This document shows, piece by piece, positions 9,579-18,647 of a stretch of DNA of 64,000 nucleotides. The translations under genes were made by a program, and so were the position numbers. Numbering within the stretch: position 1 is the first letter of the stretch; the number at the start of each line of letters is the position of its first letter. The notes below the pieces were generated by a model, which saw nothing but the letters and a program-made list of their open reading frames with translations, made no database searches and was not told where the DNA came from. The DNA is from Synechococcus sp. UW179A (GTDB taxonomy: Bacteria; Cyanobacteriota; Cyanobacteriia; PCC-6307; Cyanobiaceae), in NCBI RefSeq assembly GCF_900473965.1, contig NZ_UCNJ01000009.1:25591-89590 (forward strand), given 5' to 3'.

Positions 9579-9902
9579 ATGTCTAAGGCTGCGCTGCATG
9601 CTTTTATTGACAGAGCAAGAGAGGACCAGACATTCCGAGACCAATTAGCCGATCTCGGACCGCAACAAATCATTGATTATGCGGCTCGCAATGGGTTCAT
9701 GTTCTCCGACGAGATTAAAGGCCGGTTCATCAATCGCTGGGCTGGTGTTTACTTCTGCCCTCAAGCCATTGAGGTTGGCACCCTTTGCCCCAAACTGGTT
9801 CCTGAAGGTTACAAGAATTTGATACATTATGCCCAATCAACCTGCAGCTCTTCAGAACTCAAAGAAGAAGAGCGTGATTTCAGATCGGGGCATAAATACT
9901 AA
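9579..9902 (+). CDS. Nif11-like domain protein with Cys-containing C-terminus
   Basis: Residues 1-50 fit the Nif11 leader-like domain (MSKAALHAFIDRAREDQTF..., then a helix ending AARNGFMFSDEIK). The remaining 57 residues (GVYFCPQAIEVGTLCPKLVP, then a helix with STCSSSE) are a separate region with three cysteines. There is no Gly-Gly or Gly-Ala cleavage site between them, so this does not look like a prochlorosin-type precursor. The frame is open back to 9444, but starting at the ATG at 9579 aligns with how Nif11 domains begin. Its neighbour is a bilin lyase. The function is unknown. Confidence 0.6.
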   Translation: MSKAALHAFIDRAREDQTFRDQLADLGPQQIIDYAARNGFMFSDEIKGRFINRWAGVYFCPQAIEVGTLCPKLVPEGYKNLIHYAQSTCSSSELKEEERDFRSGHKY

Positions 9903-10260
9903 TCAAATCGGTTCAAACTGAAGGTCTTAAGCCATACCTTTTCGGCAAGTCGGCTGATCACACTTAAGTTCAAAGTCAGGCTTAAACGCAACTAAAAAAT
10001 AAAAGTCCCTCAAACCCACTGCCTCGAGCCGCCTAGCATCACGACTGCGCTAAAACACAACAAAATCAACATTATGGCATCCAATATGCCGTAAATCACA
10101 GCCCAGTCTCTCTGTAAAAACTTTTATTTGGAACGACAATTTATGCAATAATTGCACCCAAACTTCCACGAAGACCATCGACTTGACAATTGACTTCTCG
10201 CCCATTCAACAGGTCAAAGCTATCTATTTTTTAGCATTTAATATCCGCGATAAGCACTCA

Positions 10261-10290
10261 TTGTTGATTGTTGATTGTTGATTGTTGATT
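10261..10290. repeat. four-and-a-bit tandem copies of TTGTTGA
   Basis: Four perfect copies of the heptamer TTGTTGA plus two further bases. It lies just beyond the psbA terminator, in non-coding DNA, where slippage would be tolerated. Confidence 0.9.
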
Positions 10291-10314
10291 ACTGATCTGA
10301 CAGAAAGCCAACAA

Positions 10315-10340
10315 AAAACCCCCTCGTGAGAGGGGGTTTT
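10315..10340 (-). terminator. Rho-independent terminator of psbA
   Basis: An 11-bp perfect stem (AAAACCCCCTC / GAGGGGGTTTT) with a 4-base loop, GTGA. It carries runs of A and T on either side, so it can work in both directions and separates psbA from the convergent Nif11-like gene. Confidence 0.9.
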
Positions 10341-10393
10341 CCGATTCAGCTCAAGCTGAATCTCTTAGAGACTTCAGCCTCAGGCTGTCTCGA

Positions 10394-11470
10394 TCAACCG
10401 ATGGCGGGAGCTTGCAGAGCCACAGGTGTGGACTCAGCAGCAGCCAGGTCGAGGGGGAAGTTGTGAGCGTTGCGCTCGTGCATCACTTCCATGCCAAGGT
10501 TGGCGCGGTTCAGCACATCAGCCCAGGTGTTCAGGACACGGCCCTGACCATCAAGGATGGACTGGTTGAAGTTGAAACCGTTCAGGTTGAAGGCCATGGT
10601 TGACACGCCCAGGGCGGTGAACCAGATGCCGACAACGGGCCAGGCAGCCAGGAAGAAGTGCAGGCTACGGCTGTTGTTGAAGGAGGCGTATTGGAAGATC
10701 AGGCGACCGAAGTAACCGTGGGCAGCCACGATGTTGTAGGTCTCTTCCTCTTGGCCGAACTTGTAGCCGTAGTTCAGTGAATCGTTTTCGGTGGTCTCGC
10801 GGACCAAGGAGGAGGTCACCAGTGAACCGTGCATGGCGGAGAACAGTGAACCACCGAAGACGCCAGCCACACCAAGCATGTGGAAGGGGTGCATCAGGAT
10901 GTTGTGCTCGGCCTGGAACACCAACATGAAGTTGAAGGTGCCGGAGATGCCCAGGGGCATGCCGTCAGAGAAGGAACCCTGACCGAAGGGGTAAACCAGG
11001 AACACGGCGGAGGCAGCAGCCACAGGTGCGCTGTAAGCAACGCAGATCCAGGGGCGCATGCCGAGGCGGTAGGAGAGTTCCCACTCGCGACCCATGTAGC
11101 AGAAGATGCCGATCAGGAAGTGGAAGACAACCAGCTGGTAAGGACCGCCGTTGTACAGCCACTCGTCGAGAGAAGCAGCTTCCCAGATGGGATAGAAGTG
11201 AAGGCCGATGGCATTCGAGGAGGGCACAACAGCACCAGAGATGATGTTGTTGCCGTAGATCAGGGAGCCAGCAACGGGCTCACGGATGCCGTCGATGTCG
11301 ACCGCGGGAGCGGCGATGAAGGCAATAATGAAGCAAACGGTGGCTGCAAGCAGACAGGGAATCATCAGCACACCGAACCAACCCACATAAATGCGGTTAT
11401 TGGTGTCGGTGACCCACTGACAGAAATTTTCCCAACTGCCGCGGCGACCGCTGCGGATTGCAGTAGCCAT
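10394..11470 (-). CDS. psbA: photosystem II D1 protein, high-light form (D1:2)
   Basis: Core subunit of the photosystem II reaction centre, which binds P680, pheophytin, QB and the Mn cluster. The 358 residues have five membrane helices and the standard motifs: the region around [17 protein letters not shown], the quinone and iron ligands in MHPFHMLGV, and the C-terminal processing site after NFPLDLA. Residue 129, equivalent to position 130 in the usual numbering, is Glu (YMGREW). In cyanobacteria Glu here marks the D1:2 form induced by high light, and Gln marks D1:1. The gene has its own strong terminator and about 200 bp of upstream DNA, so it is probably transcribed alone. Confidence 0.98.
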   Translation of the reverse strand: MATAIRSGRRGSWENFCQWVTDTNNRIYVGWFGVLMIPCLLAATVCFIIAFIAAPAVDIDGIREPVAGSLIYGNNIISGAVVPSSNAIGLHFYPIWEAASLDEWLYNGGPYQLVVFHFLIGIFCYMGREWELSYRLGMRPWICVAYSAPVAAASAVFLVYPFGQGSFSDGMPLGISGTFNFMLVFQAEHNILMHPFHMLGVAGVFGGSLFSAMHGSLVTSSLVRETTENDSLNYGYKFGQEEETYNIVAAHGYFGRLIFQYASFNNSRSLHFFLAAWPVVGIWFTALGVSTMAFNLNGFNFNQSILDGQGRVLNTWADVLNRANLGMEVMHERNAHNFPLDLAAAESTPVALQAPAIG

Positions 11471-11668
11471 GAAAGAAATGAGAACGGAGATGAACCAGGC
11501 CTTCCAATTGGTCGGCGAAGATTCGAACCAAGGCTATGGAAATGTCGACTCGTGACCTGGCAATCACATCATTCGAGTCAACTCGCAGCATTGATTCATG
11601 ACAACTTCATGAAGGCTTCATGAACAAACTTGAAGCAGCTCCGATTGCACAAGCTCAGATCGTCTGAG
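11471..11668 (-). promoter_or_regulatory. psbA upstream region with TTCATGAA repeats
   Basis: This is the DNA upstream of psbA. Two copies of the self-complementary octamer TTCATGAA (11606-11613 and 11617-11624) are separated by GGC, and a partial third copy (ATTCATGA) lies at 11594-11601. They sit about 125-155 bp before the psbA start. This geometry resembles an operator for a dimeric regulator. I cannot place -10 and -35 elements with confidence. Confidence 0.45.
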
Positions 11669-12982
11669 TCATGCAGTTGTGCAGCTGTTGCGTGCCTGGA
11701 TCCACTCACGGGCCTGCTGAGCAAACCCAGCGAGATTGAGGCGCTCCTGCTCTGCAGCACGCGCCACTAAGAGTGGTGCCTGTCGCTTGAGCTCCTCCAG
11801 ATCGGGCTCTGCAACGCCCGCATTCAGCGCCATCCAGTCGGCCATGGAAACGCCCACCACCCTGGTTAGGTAAGCAGCGCTCAACCCTTGCATGGCACCT
11901 GCTGCAATCCAGCTGGCTCCATCAAGCTTGGCGAGTCCGAGCAACGCCTGACCGCTCAATTCCACAACGCCCTGAGCCAGGGCGGCGCTACCCAGCTGCC
12001 GGGCAACAACCTGGAGCACCTCGGCACTCCAGGGACAGCTCCAGATCGTTGCCATCTCCTTCACCATCAGTCCATTGCCCACGGCAACAGCCAACAGATC
12101 AACAGAGGGAACAGGTGAAGCGATGACAACCCCAGCCACGATCCACTGACTGCGCTGCAGCAGCAGGCGGAATCTCTCCCTTCGCAGCGCTTCAAGATCA
12201 GCCTGCCAGCGCTGATGCAGGTTGCTAAGCAGGCGTTGACGCGTGGCCTGTCGCACCCGTTCCGAACGCATCAGCTGTTGACGGACCGGCTGGAGCACAC
12301 CACGAAGCTCCATTACTTCACCGGACCAAGGGAGCAGGCATGGATGCCAGCGCTCCGGCAATTGACAGCGCAAAGCCTCCAGATGGTCGTCAGCAGACCT
12401 GTCGACTGACGACTGCAGAAGAAGCCAAACCGGACGATCCGCAGGCAGCTGGTCCAACCAGAGCAAATCCGCAGCCCGCAGAGGCAGGGGAAGAACATGC
12501 AACAACACATCCAGCTCCTGAAGATCGTCAGGCCAGCACCAGGCCGAGGAGGTCACCGGTAGTGGGTTGGCCAGACAGAGATCGAGCGAGCTCACTCCCG
12601 CCAACGCCTGCTGCAACTGGACAGTGGCGGGAACTACGGATCCCTCAGTGGCCACAACACCGAGCGTGAGCGGCGCATCAAAACCTTCGATTCGTCGCAG
12701 CTCAATTTCACGGGGAGAGCGCAATCCCTGCAGTCCCAACGCCAGCTCAAGCTCCGCGAATTGCTTCAACACCACCTCACAGCGCTGGATCCAACCTTTC
12801 AGGGATGCCGGCTCGCGAAAGCTGGGTTGCTGCGGGGGCCTGGACAGCCACCAAAGACCTGCAGCAGCAACAGCAATACCCAACCCACCACCTGGAACGT
12901 GCAACACGTCCGCCAGAAGCCACTGACCGGTTCCGATCACGCCCACCGACAGCAGCAGAGGCCTGATCAAACCGGATGTCAT
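11669..12982 (-). CDS. DUF697 membrane protein
   Basis: A protein of about 437 residues. Residues 7-45 form hydrophobic segments; the middle (about 70-270) looks like a degenerate GTPase-like region without an intact P-loop; the C-terminal 150 residues carry the DUF697 pattern, with two hydrophobic helices around VIASPVPSVDLLAVAVGNGLM and the following VKEMATIWSCPWSAEVLQVV. DUF697 proteins often accompany or fuse to dynamin- or Era-like GTPases. A GTG start at 13033 would add 17 residues and overlap the next frame upstream; the ATG at 12982 avoids that. Its role is unknown. Confidence 0.8.
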   Translation of the reverse strand: MTSGLIRPLLLSVGVIGTGQWLLADVLHVPGGGLGIAVAAAGLWWLSRPPQQPSFREPASLKGWIQRCEVVLKQFAELELALGLQGLRSPREIELRRIEGFDAPLTLGVVATEGSVVPATVQLQQALAGVSSLDLCLANPLPVTSSAWCWPDDLQELDVLLHVLPLPLRAADLLWLDQLPADRPVWLLLQSSVDRSADDHLEALRCQLPERWHPCLLPWSGEVMELRGVLQPVRQQLMRSERVRQATRQRLLSNLHQRWQADLEALRRERFRLLLQRSQWIVAGVVIASPVPSVDLLAVAVGNGLMVKEMATIWSCPWSAEVLQVVARQLGSAALAQGVVELSGQALLGLAKLDGASWIAAGAMQGLSAAYLTRVVGVSMADWMALNAGVAEPDLEELKRQAPLLVARAAEQERLNLAGFAQQAREWIQARNSCTTA

Positions 12983-12989
12983 GGTTCCA

Positions 12990-13268
12990 TCACCCAGCGA
13001 CAGGGAGCGGATCAATTGCACCGGTAACTGCACTGGGATCCTCCAGATCTGGCCTTCTTAGCTCACCAACAGTGATACAGCCCAGAGAATCCGCAGCCTG
13101 CAATCGATCAACAACTCGGTCGTGTCTGTACCAGCCGAATTCTGCAAGCGGGCTAGGCGCTGGCATCGACGGCAGGGGATCACCGCAACGCCATTGGAAA
13201 CAGTCCAGGTCACTGTCAGAAGCACGGTGATGCGTCACACTTGCGCCTGACTCCAGGCCCCGGGCCAT
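12990..13268 (-). CDS. possible 92-aa hypothetical protein
   Basis: An open frame just upstream of the DUF697 gene on the same strand. Its start shares the CATG palindrome with the divergent gene at 13267, so either start may be wrong. The sequence (DCFQWRCGDPLPSMPAPSP, then a helix VDRLQAADSLGCITVGELRR) looks moderately protein-like. The true gene may be shorter. No family is recognised. Confidence 0.4.
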   Translation of the reverse strand: MARGLESGASVTHHRASDSDLDCFQWRCGDPLPSMPAPSPLAEFGWYRHDRVVDRLQAADSLGCITVGELRRPDLEDPSAVTGAIDPLPVAG

Positions 13269-13788
13269 GACTGATTCCTACAGCGATTCCCGCCATCAGG
13301 GCGGACAAGGTGACAACGGCCGCGATAGCGGTCGTGGAGGCCGCGGGGGACGCGGCCAGGGCAACCGTGAGGGCGGTGGCTTCAGAATCAGGCTGAGCGA
13401 TAACGAAATGCGCTCCGCACGAGCTCTCCAGGAGGCCTTCAATCTCCGCTCGACTGTTGCCGTGCTCGGCTTCGCAGTGCGCACACTTGGCCAGATGCTC
13501 GACGAGGGGAAGCTGGAGGAGCTAGTAGCCCAGCAACGTGCCCAGGGCAACCGTGGAGGTGGCAGCCGTCGTGATGATGACCGTGGTGGACGGCGTGAGG
13601 GTCGTGGAGAAGGCGGTCGAGGATCCCGACCGGATCCCTTCGCGCGCCCTGCCAAGCCCCAGCCCCCTGCTCCGGAGCCTGAGCCTGAAGAGGTTGCTGA
13701 AACAGCAGCTGTTGCAGAAGCGGACTCAACTCCTGAACAACCGGCAGATGATGAAGGAGCAAACCAGGACAGCACAGCTGAGGCCTGA
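13267..13788 (+). CDS. RGG-rich protein with a small central helical domain
   Basis: A 173-residue protein in three parts. The first 38 residues are Gly/Arg-rich (GRGGRGGRGQGNREGGG). Residues 40-92 form a folded, mostly helical domain (FRIRLSDNEMRSARALQEAF and FAVRTLGQMLDEGKLEELVA). A second RGG-like stretch (SRRDDDRGGRREGRGEGG) and an acidic, Pro/Ala-rich tail follow. RGG repeats commonly bind RNA, and the layout suggests an RNA-associated protein. It lies 3 bp upstream of trpS, so cotranscription is likely. I know no name for the family. Confidence 0.7.
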   Translation: MTDSYSDSRHQGGQGDNGRDSGRGGRGGRGQGNREGGGFRIRLSDNEMRSARALQEAFNLRSTVAVLGFAVRTLGQMLDEGKLEELVAQQRAQGNRGGGSRRDDDRGGRREGRGEGGRGSRPDPFARPAKPQPPAPEPEPEEVAETAAVAEADSTPEQPADDEGANQDSTAEA

Positions 13789-13791
13789 TTA

Positions 13792-14805
13792 ATGGGGCTG
13801 CCTCGTGTTCTTTCGGGCGTCCAGCCGACGGGCGCCCTTCATCTGGGCAACTGGCTGGGAGCGATCCGCAATTGGGTTGATCTTCAGAAGGATCACGACA
13901 CTTTTTTCTGTGTCGTCGACCTGCATGCCATCACGGTTCCCCATGATCCGGATCGATTAGCCCAGGACACCCTCAGCACGGCAGCGCTTTATCTGGCCTG
14001 CGGCCTGGATCCCGATCACTCAACTGTTTTTGTTCAGAGCCAGGTGGCCGCCCACAGCGAGCTCTGCTGGCTACTGAACTGCGTCACTCCTCTGAATTGG
14101 CTGGAAAGGATGATCCAGTTCAAAGAAAAGGCGGTCAAACAAGGCGACAACGTGTCTGTGGGTCTGCTCGACTACCCCGTGCTGATGGCAGCGGACATCC
14201 TTTTATATGACGCTGATCTGGTTCCAGTCGGTGAAGACCAGAAGCAGCACCTTGAACTGGCTCGTGACATCGCTCAACAGCGCATCAATGCCCGGTTCGG
14301 CAAGGTTGAGACCCCCGTGCTCAAGGTTCCCAAACCACTCATCCTCAAGGAGGGCGCCAGGGTGATGAGCCTGACGGATGGCCGCAGCAAGATGAGCAAG
14401 AGCGATCCCAATGAGGGAAGCCGCATCTCTCTGCTTGACCCACCAGAACTGATTGCCAAGAAAATTAAGCGGGCCAAGACAGACCCTGAGCGTGGCCTGG
14501 AATTTGACAATCCCGATCGTCCCGAGACCGACAACCTGCTGGGGCTCTACGCCATTCTCAGCGGCAAAGGACGAGACGTCGTGGCCCAGGAGTGCATCGA
14601 GATGGGCTGGGGCCAGTTCAAACCCCTGCTGGCGGAAGCCACGATTGCTGCTCTCGAGCCAATTCAGGAGCGCTACCACCTGCTGATGGACGACCGCGCT
14701 CAACTGGAGATGGTCCTGCAGAAGGGACACGAGCGGGCGGGCACCGTTGCTGACTGCACTGTCAGAAGGACGCGGGAAGCCATGGGGTTCCTCAGCGCCA
14801 GCTAA
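13792..14805 (+). CDS. trpS: tryptophanyl-tRNA synthetase
   Basis: Class I aminoacyl-tRNA synthetase that charges tRNA-Trp. The 337 residues show the HIGH-equivalent GALHLGNWLGAI near the N-terminus and the KMSKS loop SKMSKSDPNEG near residue 200. It follows the RGG-rich gene almost directly. The length is normal for bacterial TrpS. Confidence 0.97.
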   Translation: MGLPRVLSGVQPTGALHLGNWLGAIRNWVDLQKDHDTFFCVVDLHAITVPHDPDRLAQDTLSTAALYLACGLDPDHSTVFVQSQVAAHSELCWLLNCVTPLNWLERMIQFKEKAVKQGDNVSVGLLDYPVLMAADILLYDADLVPVGEDQKQHLELARDIAQQRINARFGKVETPVLKVPKPLILKEGARVMSLTDGRSKMSKSDPNEGSRISLLDPPELIAKKIKRAKTDPERGLEFDNPDRPETDNLLGLYAILSGKGRDVVAQECIEMGWGQFKPLLAEATIAALEPIQERYHLLMDDRAQLEMVLQKGHERAGTVADCTVRRTREAMGFLSAS

Positions 14806-15039
14806 TCAATCCCAAATCAATTAAAAAGATTCGCTAATACTTAAAGCCCGATGAGAGCGCCAAGTGCGTCAAAGAGCACTCATGCGATGGGTTGCGCGCC
14901 ATCAGGTCGGTCTCGCGAGTCCAGCGTCGAGATTTAACTGAGCTTTTTTGCCTAGGCATATCAACGGCAACGCGTCAAGAGCGCGCTCGGGGCCCTCGCC
15001 ATCAAGCCATGGCATTGACGATGGTGGCGGCTCCTTTGT

Positions 15040-15768
15040 TTGGAGTTAACTCGGTTGCTGCATCGATTCACCCAACGGATTCACCCCCTTGCCCAGGCCG
15101 CGCCAAAAGCCATCGGTCTTGGCTCAATCGGAATGGGGCTGGCGCTTTCCCTGGGACAGAGCCTGCAGGCTGAGCGCTCCAGCGAACGCAATCAGCAGAA
15201 CCGCATGGTTGCTGAAGCCCTAAAGCCGCAACGATCCGCGAATACCACAGCTGACAACATCAGCGCGGCGACCGTCTCCAGCCAATCGGCATCGCATTAC
15301 GCAATCACCCCTGAACGTCGCGCACTGCTCAATACCATTCGCTTTGCTGAAGGCACCTGGAAGGACGGCAAGGATCTTGGCTACCGCATCCTGTATGGAG
15401 GAGGCCAGTTTCAGGATCTCTCTCGCCATCCGGAACGTGTGGTCGTCAAGAGATATTCCAGTGCCGCAGCAGGGGCTTATCAATTCCTGCCAACCACCTG
15501 GCATGAAGTAGCCCATCGGCTTGACCTGCCCAGCTTCGCGCCTGAGCACCAGGACCAGGCAGCACTGCATCTCGTTAAAAAGCGTGGCGCCTTGCAGGAG
15601 ATTGATCGAAATGGCCTCACCAAAGCAGCAATGAACCGGCTCGCACCGGAATGGGCTTCCTTTCCAACCCATGCCGGCCAAAGCGCTTACGGACAACCCG
15701 TCAAAAGCCATGCCGAACTTGTGGCCTTCTACGTAAGCAATCTGAGCCAGCTGCGACAGGGTGCCTAA
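15040..15768 (+). CDS. secreted lysozyme-like muramidase, lambda-R (GH104) type
   Basis: A peptidoglycan-cleaving enzyme. The N-terminus (RLLHRFTQRI, then GLGSIGMGLALSLGQSLQA) reads as a signal peptide. The catalytic domain, from about residue 95, matches the phage lambda endolysin layout: RFAEGT with the catalytic Glu, GYRILYGGGQFQDLSRHP, then AAGAYQFLPTTWHE and ALHLVKKRGALQEIDRNG. Such enzymes occur as host genes in marine Synechococcus, so this need not be prophage. The start is a TTG at 15040; the first in-frame ATG (15133) would delete most of the signal peptide. The end of the gene converges on the DUF2605 gene. Confidence 0.8.
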   Translation: MELTRLLHRFTQRIHPLAQAAPKAIGLGSIGMGLALSLGQSLQAERSSERNQQNRMVAEALKPQRSANTTADNISAATVSSQSASHYAITPERRALLNTIRFAEGTWKDGKDLGYRILYGGGQFQDLSRHPERVVVKRYSSAAAGAYQFLPTTWHEVAHRLDLPSFAPEHQDQAALHLVKKRGALQEIDRNGLTKAAMNRLAPEWASFPTHAGQSAYGQPVKSHAELVAFYVSNLSQLRQGA

Positions 15769-15817
15769 TGGCGCTCCAGGTGATAGGAGTAGAGGCCAAC
15801 ACCCCAAGCCAGAAAGG

Positions 15818-16129
15818 TCATCCAGAGGAACGCGAAACACGCGCCGAAAGAGCACAGACCTCCATCACCAGCTGATGCCAGGGAGCCATCGCTTTCATCG
15901 AAACGGCGACAGGCTCAGATGAGGCTTGCAGCAGAGAGCGCGTGGCTGCGATCGAACGCTTTCCGTCAGCAAGACGTTCGGCCAACTCCAATCGATCAGC
16001 TGAGGAAAGAACACTGTCAGGACAATGCTCAAGTATTGCCTGACCCCTGGTAAACCAGTGGTCGAAATCAGCAAGTAACGAAGCGAGGAGTGATCTCAGC
16101 AAGTCACCACCTTCAACATCAGAGGACAA
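15818..16129 (-). CDS. DUF2605 family protein
   Basis: A 103-residue cyanobacteria-specific helical protein. It shows the family pattern of an N-terminal LLRSLLASLLADFDHWFTRG, a central ADGKRSIAATRSLLQA and a C-terminal PWHQLVMEVCAL. The function is unknown. It starts with TTG. Its stop overlaps, as ATGA, the start of an 18-codon frame (15765-15821, MTFLAWGVGLYSYHLERH). Confidence 0.75.
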   Translation of the reverse strand: MSSDVEGGDLLRSLLASLLADFDHWFTRGQAILEHCPDSVLSSADRLELAERLADGKRSIAATRSLLQASSEPVAVSMKAMAPWHQLVMEVCALSARVSRSSG

Positions 16130-16235
16130 GTGAAACGAGCCTCATTCTTTGGCGAGAGTACATCCACCAATAGGATGCTCATGGCTTGCCAGCTGCGGCA
16201 ACAGCCTTCGATCAGATCTCAGGAATCACGCCTCC

Positions 16236-18173
16236 ATGCCCGTCGTCACTCTTCCAAACGGAACCACCAAAAGTTTTGACGGGCCAGTCACCATCGCAGA
16301 CGTAGCAGCGTCAATCGGACCTGGCCTGGCTAAGGCAGCTGTCGCAGGAGTGGTCGATGGTGAATCCTTGGACATGGCTATGCCAATCGAGAAGGATGTC
16401 GACTTACGTCTCTTAACAGCAAAAGATGCCGAAGGAATTGACATCATAAGACACTCATTTGCCCACCTCGTAGGGCATGCAGTGAAACAGCTCTACCCAG
16501 AAGCTCAGATGGCCATCGGACCTGTCATTAAAGACGGATTTTATTACGATATTGCTTATGACAAACCCTTCACTCCGGAAGACTTAGAAGCCATAGAACA
16601 GCGAATGAAAGAGCTGATTGCAAAAGACTACGAAGTCAATGTTGAGGTCGTGAATCGCAATCAGGCAAAACAAGCATTTAAATCCAGAGAAGAGCCCTAC
16701 AAACTGGAAATTGTTGAAGAAATACCCGACGGCGAAACAATCAAGCTCTATCACCATGAGGAATACACAGACATGTGCCGTGGGCCACATGTCCCTAATA
16801 CAAGTCACTTACGACATTTCAAGTTAATGAAAGTGTCTGGAGCTTATTGGAGAGGTGATTCCAACAACCAAATGCTGCAAAGAATCTATGGAACAGCCTG
16901 GAGTACAGAAAAAGAACTTAAATCGCACTTAAAAAAACTCGAAGAGGCCGAAAAAAGAGATCACCGACGTCTTGGCCGCCAGCTTTCACTGTTTCATATT
17001 CAGGACAATGCACCTGGCATGGTGTTTTGGCACCCACCAGGATGGGCAATCTATCAAAAGCTCCAGCAATATATACGTAGACGGCTGAGGGAAGCTGGCT
17101 ACCAAGAAATCAGTACTCCTCAGATTGTTGATAGAACCTTGTGGGAAAAATCGGGACATTGGGACAAGTTTAAAGAAGACATGTTTACAACCTCATCTGA
17201 AAACAGAGACTACGCGGTCAAACCTATGAACTGCCCGTGCCACGTTCAAATTTTCAACCAGGGATTGCGTAGTTATAAAGACTTACCAGTCAGACTTTCA
17301 GAATTTGGCTCATGCCACAGAAACGAGCCATCAGGAACATTGCATGGACTGATGAGAGTCAGAAATTTTGTTCAAGATGACGGGCATATCTTCTGCTCAG
17401 AAGATCAAGTTCAGTCCGAAGTATCAAACTTCATCGATCTCGTCTTTGACGTCTACAAAACACTTGGGTTTGACACAATTTCAATCAAATTATCAACACG
17501 TCCCGAAAAGAGAGTGGGTAGCGATGAAGTTTGGGATAAATCCGAAAAGGCACTACAGGATGCCCTAGAAAACAAAAATTTGGAGTGGGAGTTATATCCA
17601 GGGGAAGGAGCTTTCTATGGCCCCAAAATTGAATTTTCTTTGCAGGACTGCTTGGGCAGGGTGTGGCAATGCGGAACAATCCAGGTTGACTTCTCAATGC
17701 CTGACCGTCTGGATGCAAGCTTCATTGGGGAAGATGGATCTCGACATACACCTGTGATGCTTCATAGAGCAGTTTTAGGTAGTTTTGAACGCTTCATCGG
17801 CATTCTGATTGAAAATTATGCTGGTGAATTCCCGTTCTGGCTTGCACCCGAACAAATCAGAATCCTTCCAGTGAGTGATGACGCAAGAAACTTCTCCAAA
17901 ACAGTCCAGAAGAAGTTACTGAATCAAGGTATTTCCGCCACGGTTGACGAATCTGGTGAGCGCCTTGGCAAACTAATCCGCAACGGAGAAAAAGCCAAGA
18001 TCCCAGTACTGGCTGTTATCGGAGCTAAAGAGACTGAAAACAACACTGTCAGCCTTCGAAGCAGAAAAAATGGAGATCTCGGGGAAATATCAATCAACGA
18101 ATTGATTGATTATTGCAATCAAGCTAACAACAATAAATCAGAAGACCCTCTTGCAACAGCAGTGCACTCATGA
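16236..18173 (+). CDS. thrS: threonyl-tRNA synthetase
   Basis: Class II synthetase that charges tRNA-Thr. The 645 residues carry, in order, a TGS domain ([16 protein letters not shown]...), the second editing-type domain with [10 protein letters not shown] and MCRGPHV, and the catalytic core ([38 protein letters not shown]). A C-terminal anticodon-binding domain follows. Starting at the ATG at 16236 gives the normal N-terminus; the frame is open back to 16149. The codon use is AT-richer than that of its neighbours. The stop overlaps the DUF1824 start as ATGA. Confidence 0.97.
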   Translation: MPVVTLPNGTTKSFDGPVTIADVAASIGPGLAKAAVAGVVDGESLDMAMPIEKDVDLRLLTAKDAEGIDIIRHSFAHLVGHAVKQLYPEAQMAIGPVIKDGFYYDIAYDKPFTPEDLEAIEQRMKELIAKDYEVNVEVVNRNQAKQAFKSREEPYKLEIVEEIPDGETIKLYHHEEYTDMCRGPHVPNTSHLRHFKLMKVSGAYWRGDSNNQMLQRIYGTAWSTEKELKSHLKKLEEAEKRDHRRLGRQLSLFHIQDNAPGMVFWHPPGWAIYQKLQQYIRRRLREAGYQEISTPQIVDRTLWEKSGHWDKFKEDMFTTSSENRDYAVKPMNCPCHVQIFNQGLRSYKDLPVRLSEFGSCHRNEPSGTLHGLMRVRNFVQDDGHIFCSEDQVQSEVSNFIDLVFDVYKTLGFDTISIKLSTRPEKRVGSDEVWDKSEKALQDALENKNLEWELYPGEGAFYGPKIEFSLQDCLGRVWQCGTIQVDFSMPDRLDASFIGEDGSRHTPVMLHRAVLGSFERFIGILIENYAGEFPFWLAPEQIRILPVSDDARNFSKTVQKKLLNQGISATVDESGERLGKLIRNGEKAKIPVLAVIGAKETENNTVSLRSRKNGDLGEISINELIDYCNQANNNKSEDPLATAVHS

Positions 18174-18556
18174 AACTGAGTGACTTAAATCGATTAAGAA
18201 CTGCGCCAGTTCTAAGTGCATCTGAAAAGGCCTTAATGGCACCCGAACTTCAGGAGCAGATGACTCTGTATCGATGGTTCACCGCTGGAATCATGGCGTT
18301 AACGGCTGATCAGGCTGTTCAATCACTTCGCCAGCTTGAGCAATATCAGGCCTGGCCCGCTCATGACCTAATTGCTGATCCAAAACTTGATGGACCGGTT
18401 TATCTCAAAGCCAACCAGCAGACATTGACCGCCAGATTGCGCATCGAGCATGGTCTTGGGGAAGGAATCCTGATCAGCGGTCATGGCTATGACAACACTG
18501 AGCCAAGCGTGACCTGGGGACCGCTGCCCCTCGATTTCTTCGATTCGACGAGCTGA
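18170..18556 (+). CDS. DUF1824 family protein
   Basis: A 128-residue cyanobacterial protein of unknown function, translationally coupled to thrS by an ATGA overlap. Typical segments are [21 protein letters not shown], read in two parts, and [15 protein letters not shown]. It has no membrane segment or signal peptide. Confidence 0.8.
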   Translation: MKLSDLNRLRTAPVLSASEKALMAPELQEQMTLYRWFTAGIMALTADQAVQSLRQLEQYQAWPAHDLIADPKLDGPVYLKANQQTLTARLRIEHGLGEGILISGHGYDNTEPSVTWGPLPLDFFDSTS

Positions 18557-18647
18557 CGCTTCTCCATCCTTGGGCTGGGTTGATCTAATTGGTTGCCGAG
18601 TTGCGACGTGAGCTCCAGCCTGAAGTTAGAAGGCCTGATCCGCAGCC

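Larger units (their letters stand above)
9903..10393. other. intergenic stretch between the Nif11-like gene and psbA
   Basis: About 490 bp separate two convergent genes. I see no gene of 60 codons or more. It holds the heptamer repeat at 10261-10290 and the psbA terminator at 10315-10340; the rest is AT-rich and featureless. Confidence 0.6.

Noticed and set aside
10261..10290. Possible CRISPR-type repeat
   Set aside because: The units are only seven bases and directly joined without spacers; it is a simple tandem repeat.
11515..11535. GGTTCGAATC on the minus strand, resembling a tRNA T-loop
   Set aside because: The flanking bases do not pair as a T-stem and no anticodon arm is present; it is part of the psbA leader.
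10880..11623. Long plus-strand frame opposite psbA
   Set aside because: It is antisense to the highly conserved D1 gene and has a shadow-like composition.
13296..13775. Long minus-strand frame (159 codons) opposite the RGG-rich gene
   Set aside because: It is Ser/Pro/Arg-rich with no regular structure, the usual shadow of a GC-rich repetitive gene.
15040..15768. Prophage remnant suggested by a lambda-like lysozyme
   Set aside because: No other phage genes, integrase or attachment sites are nearby, and it lies among core genes with similar codon use.
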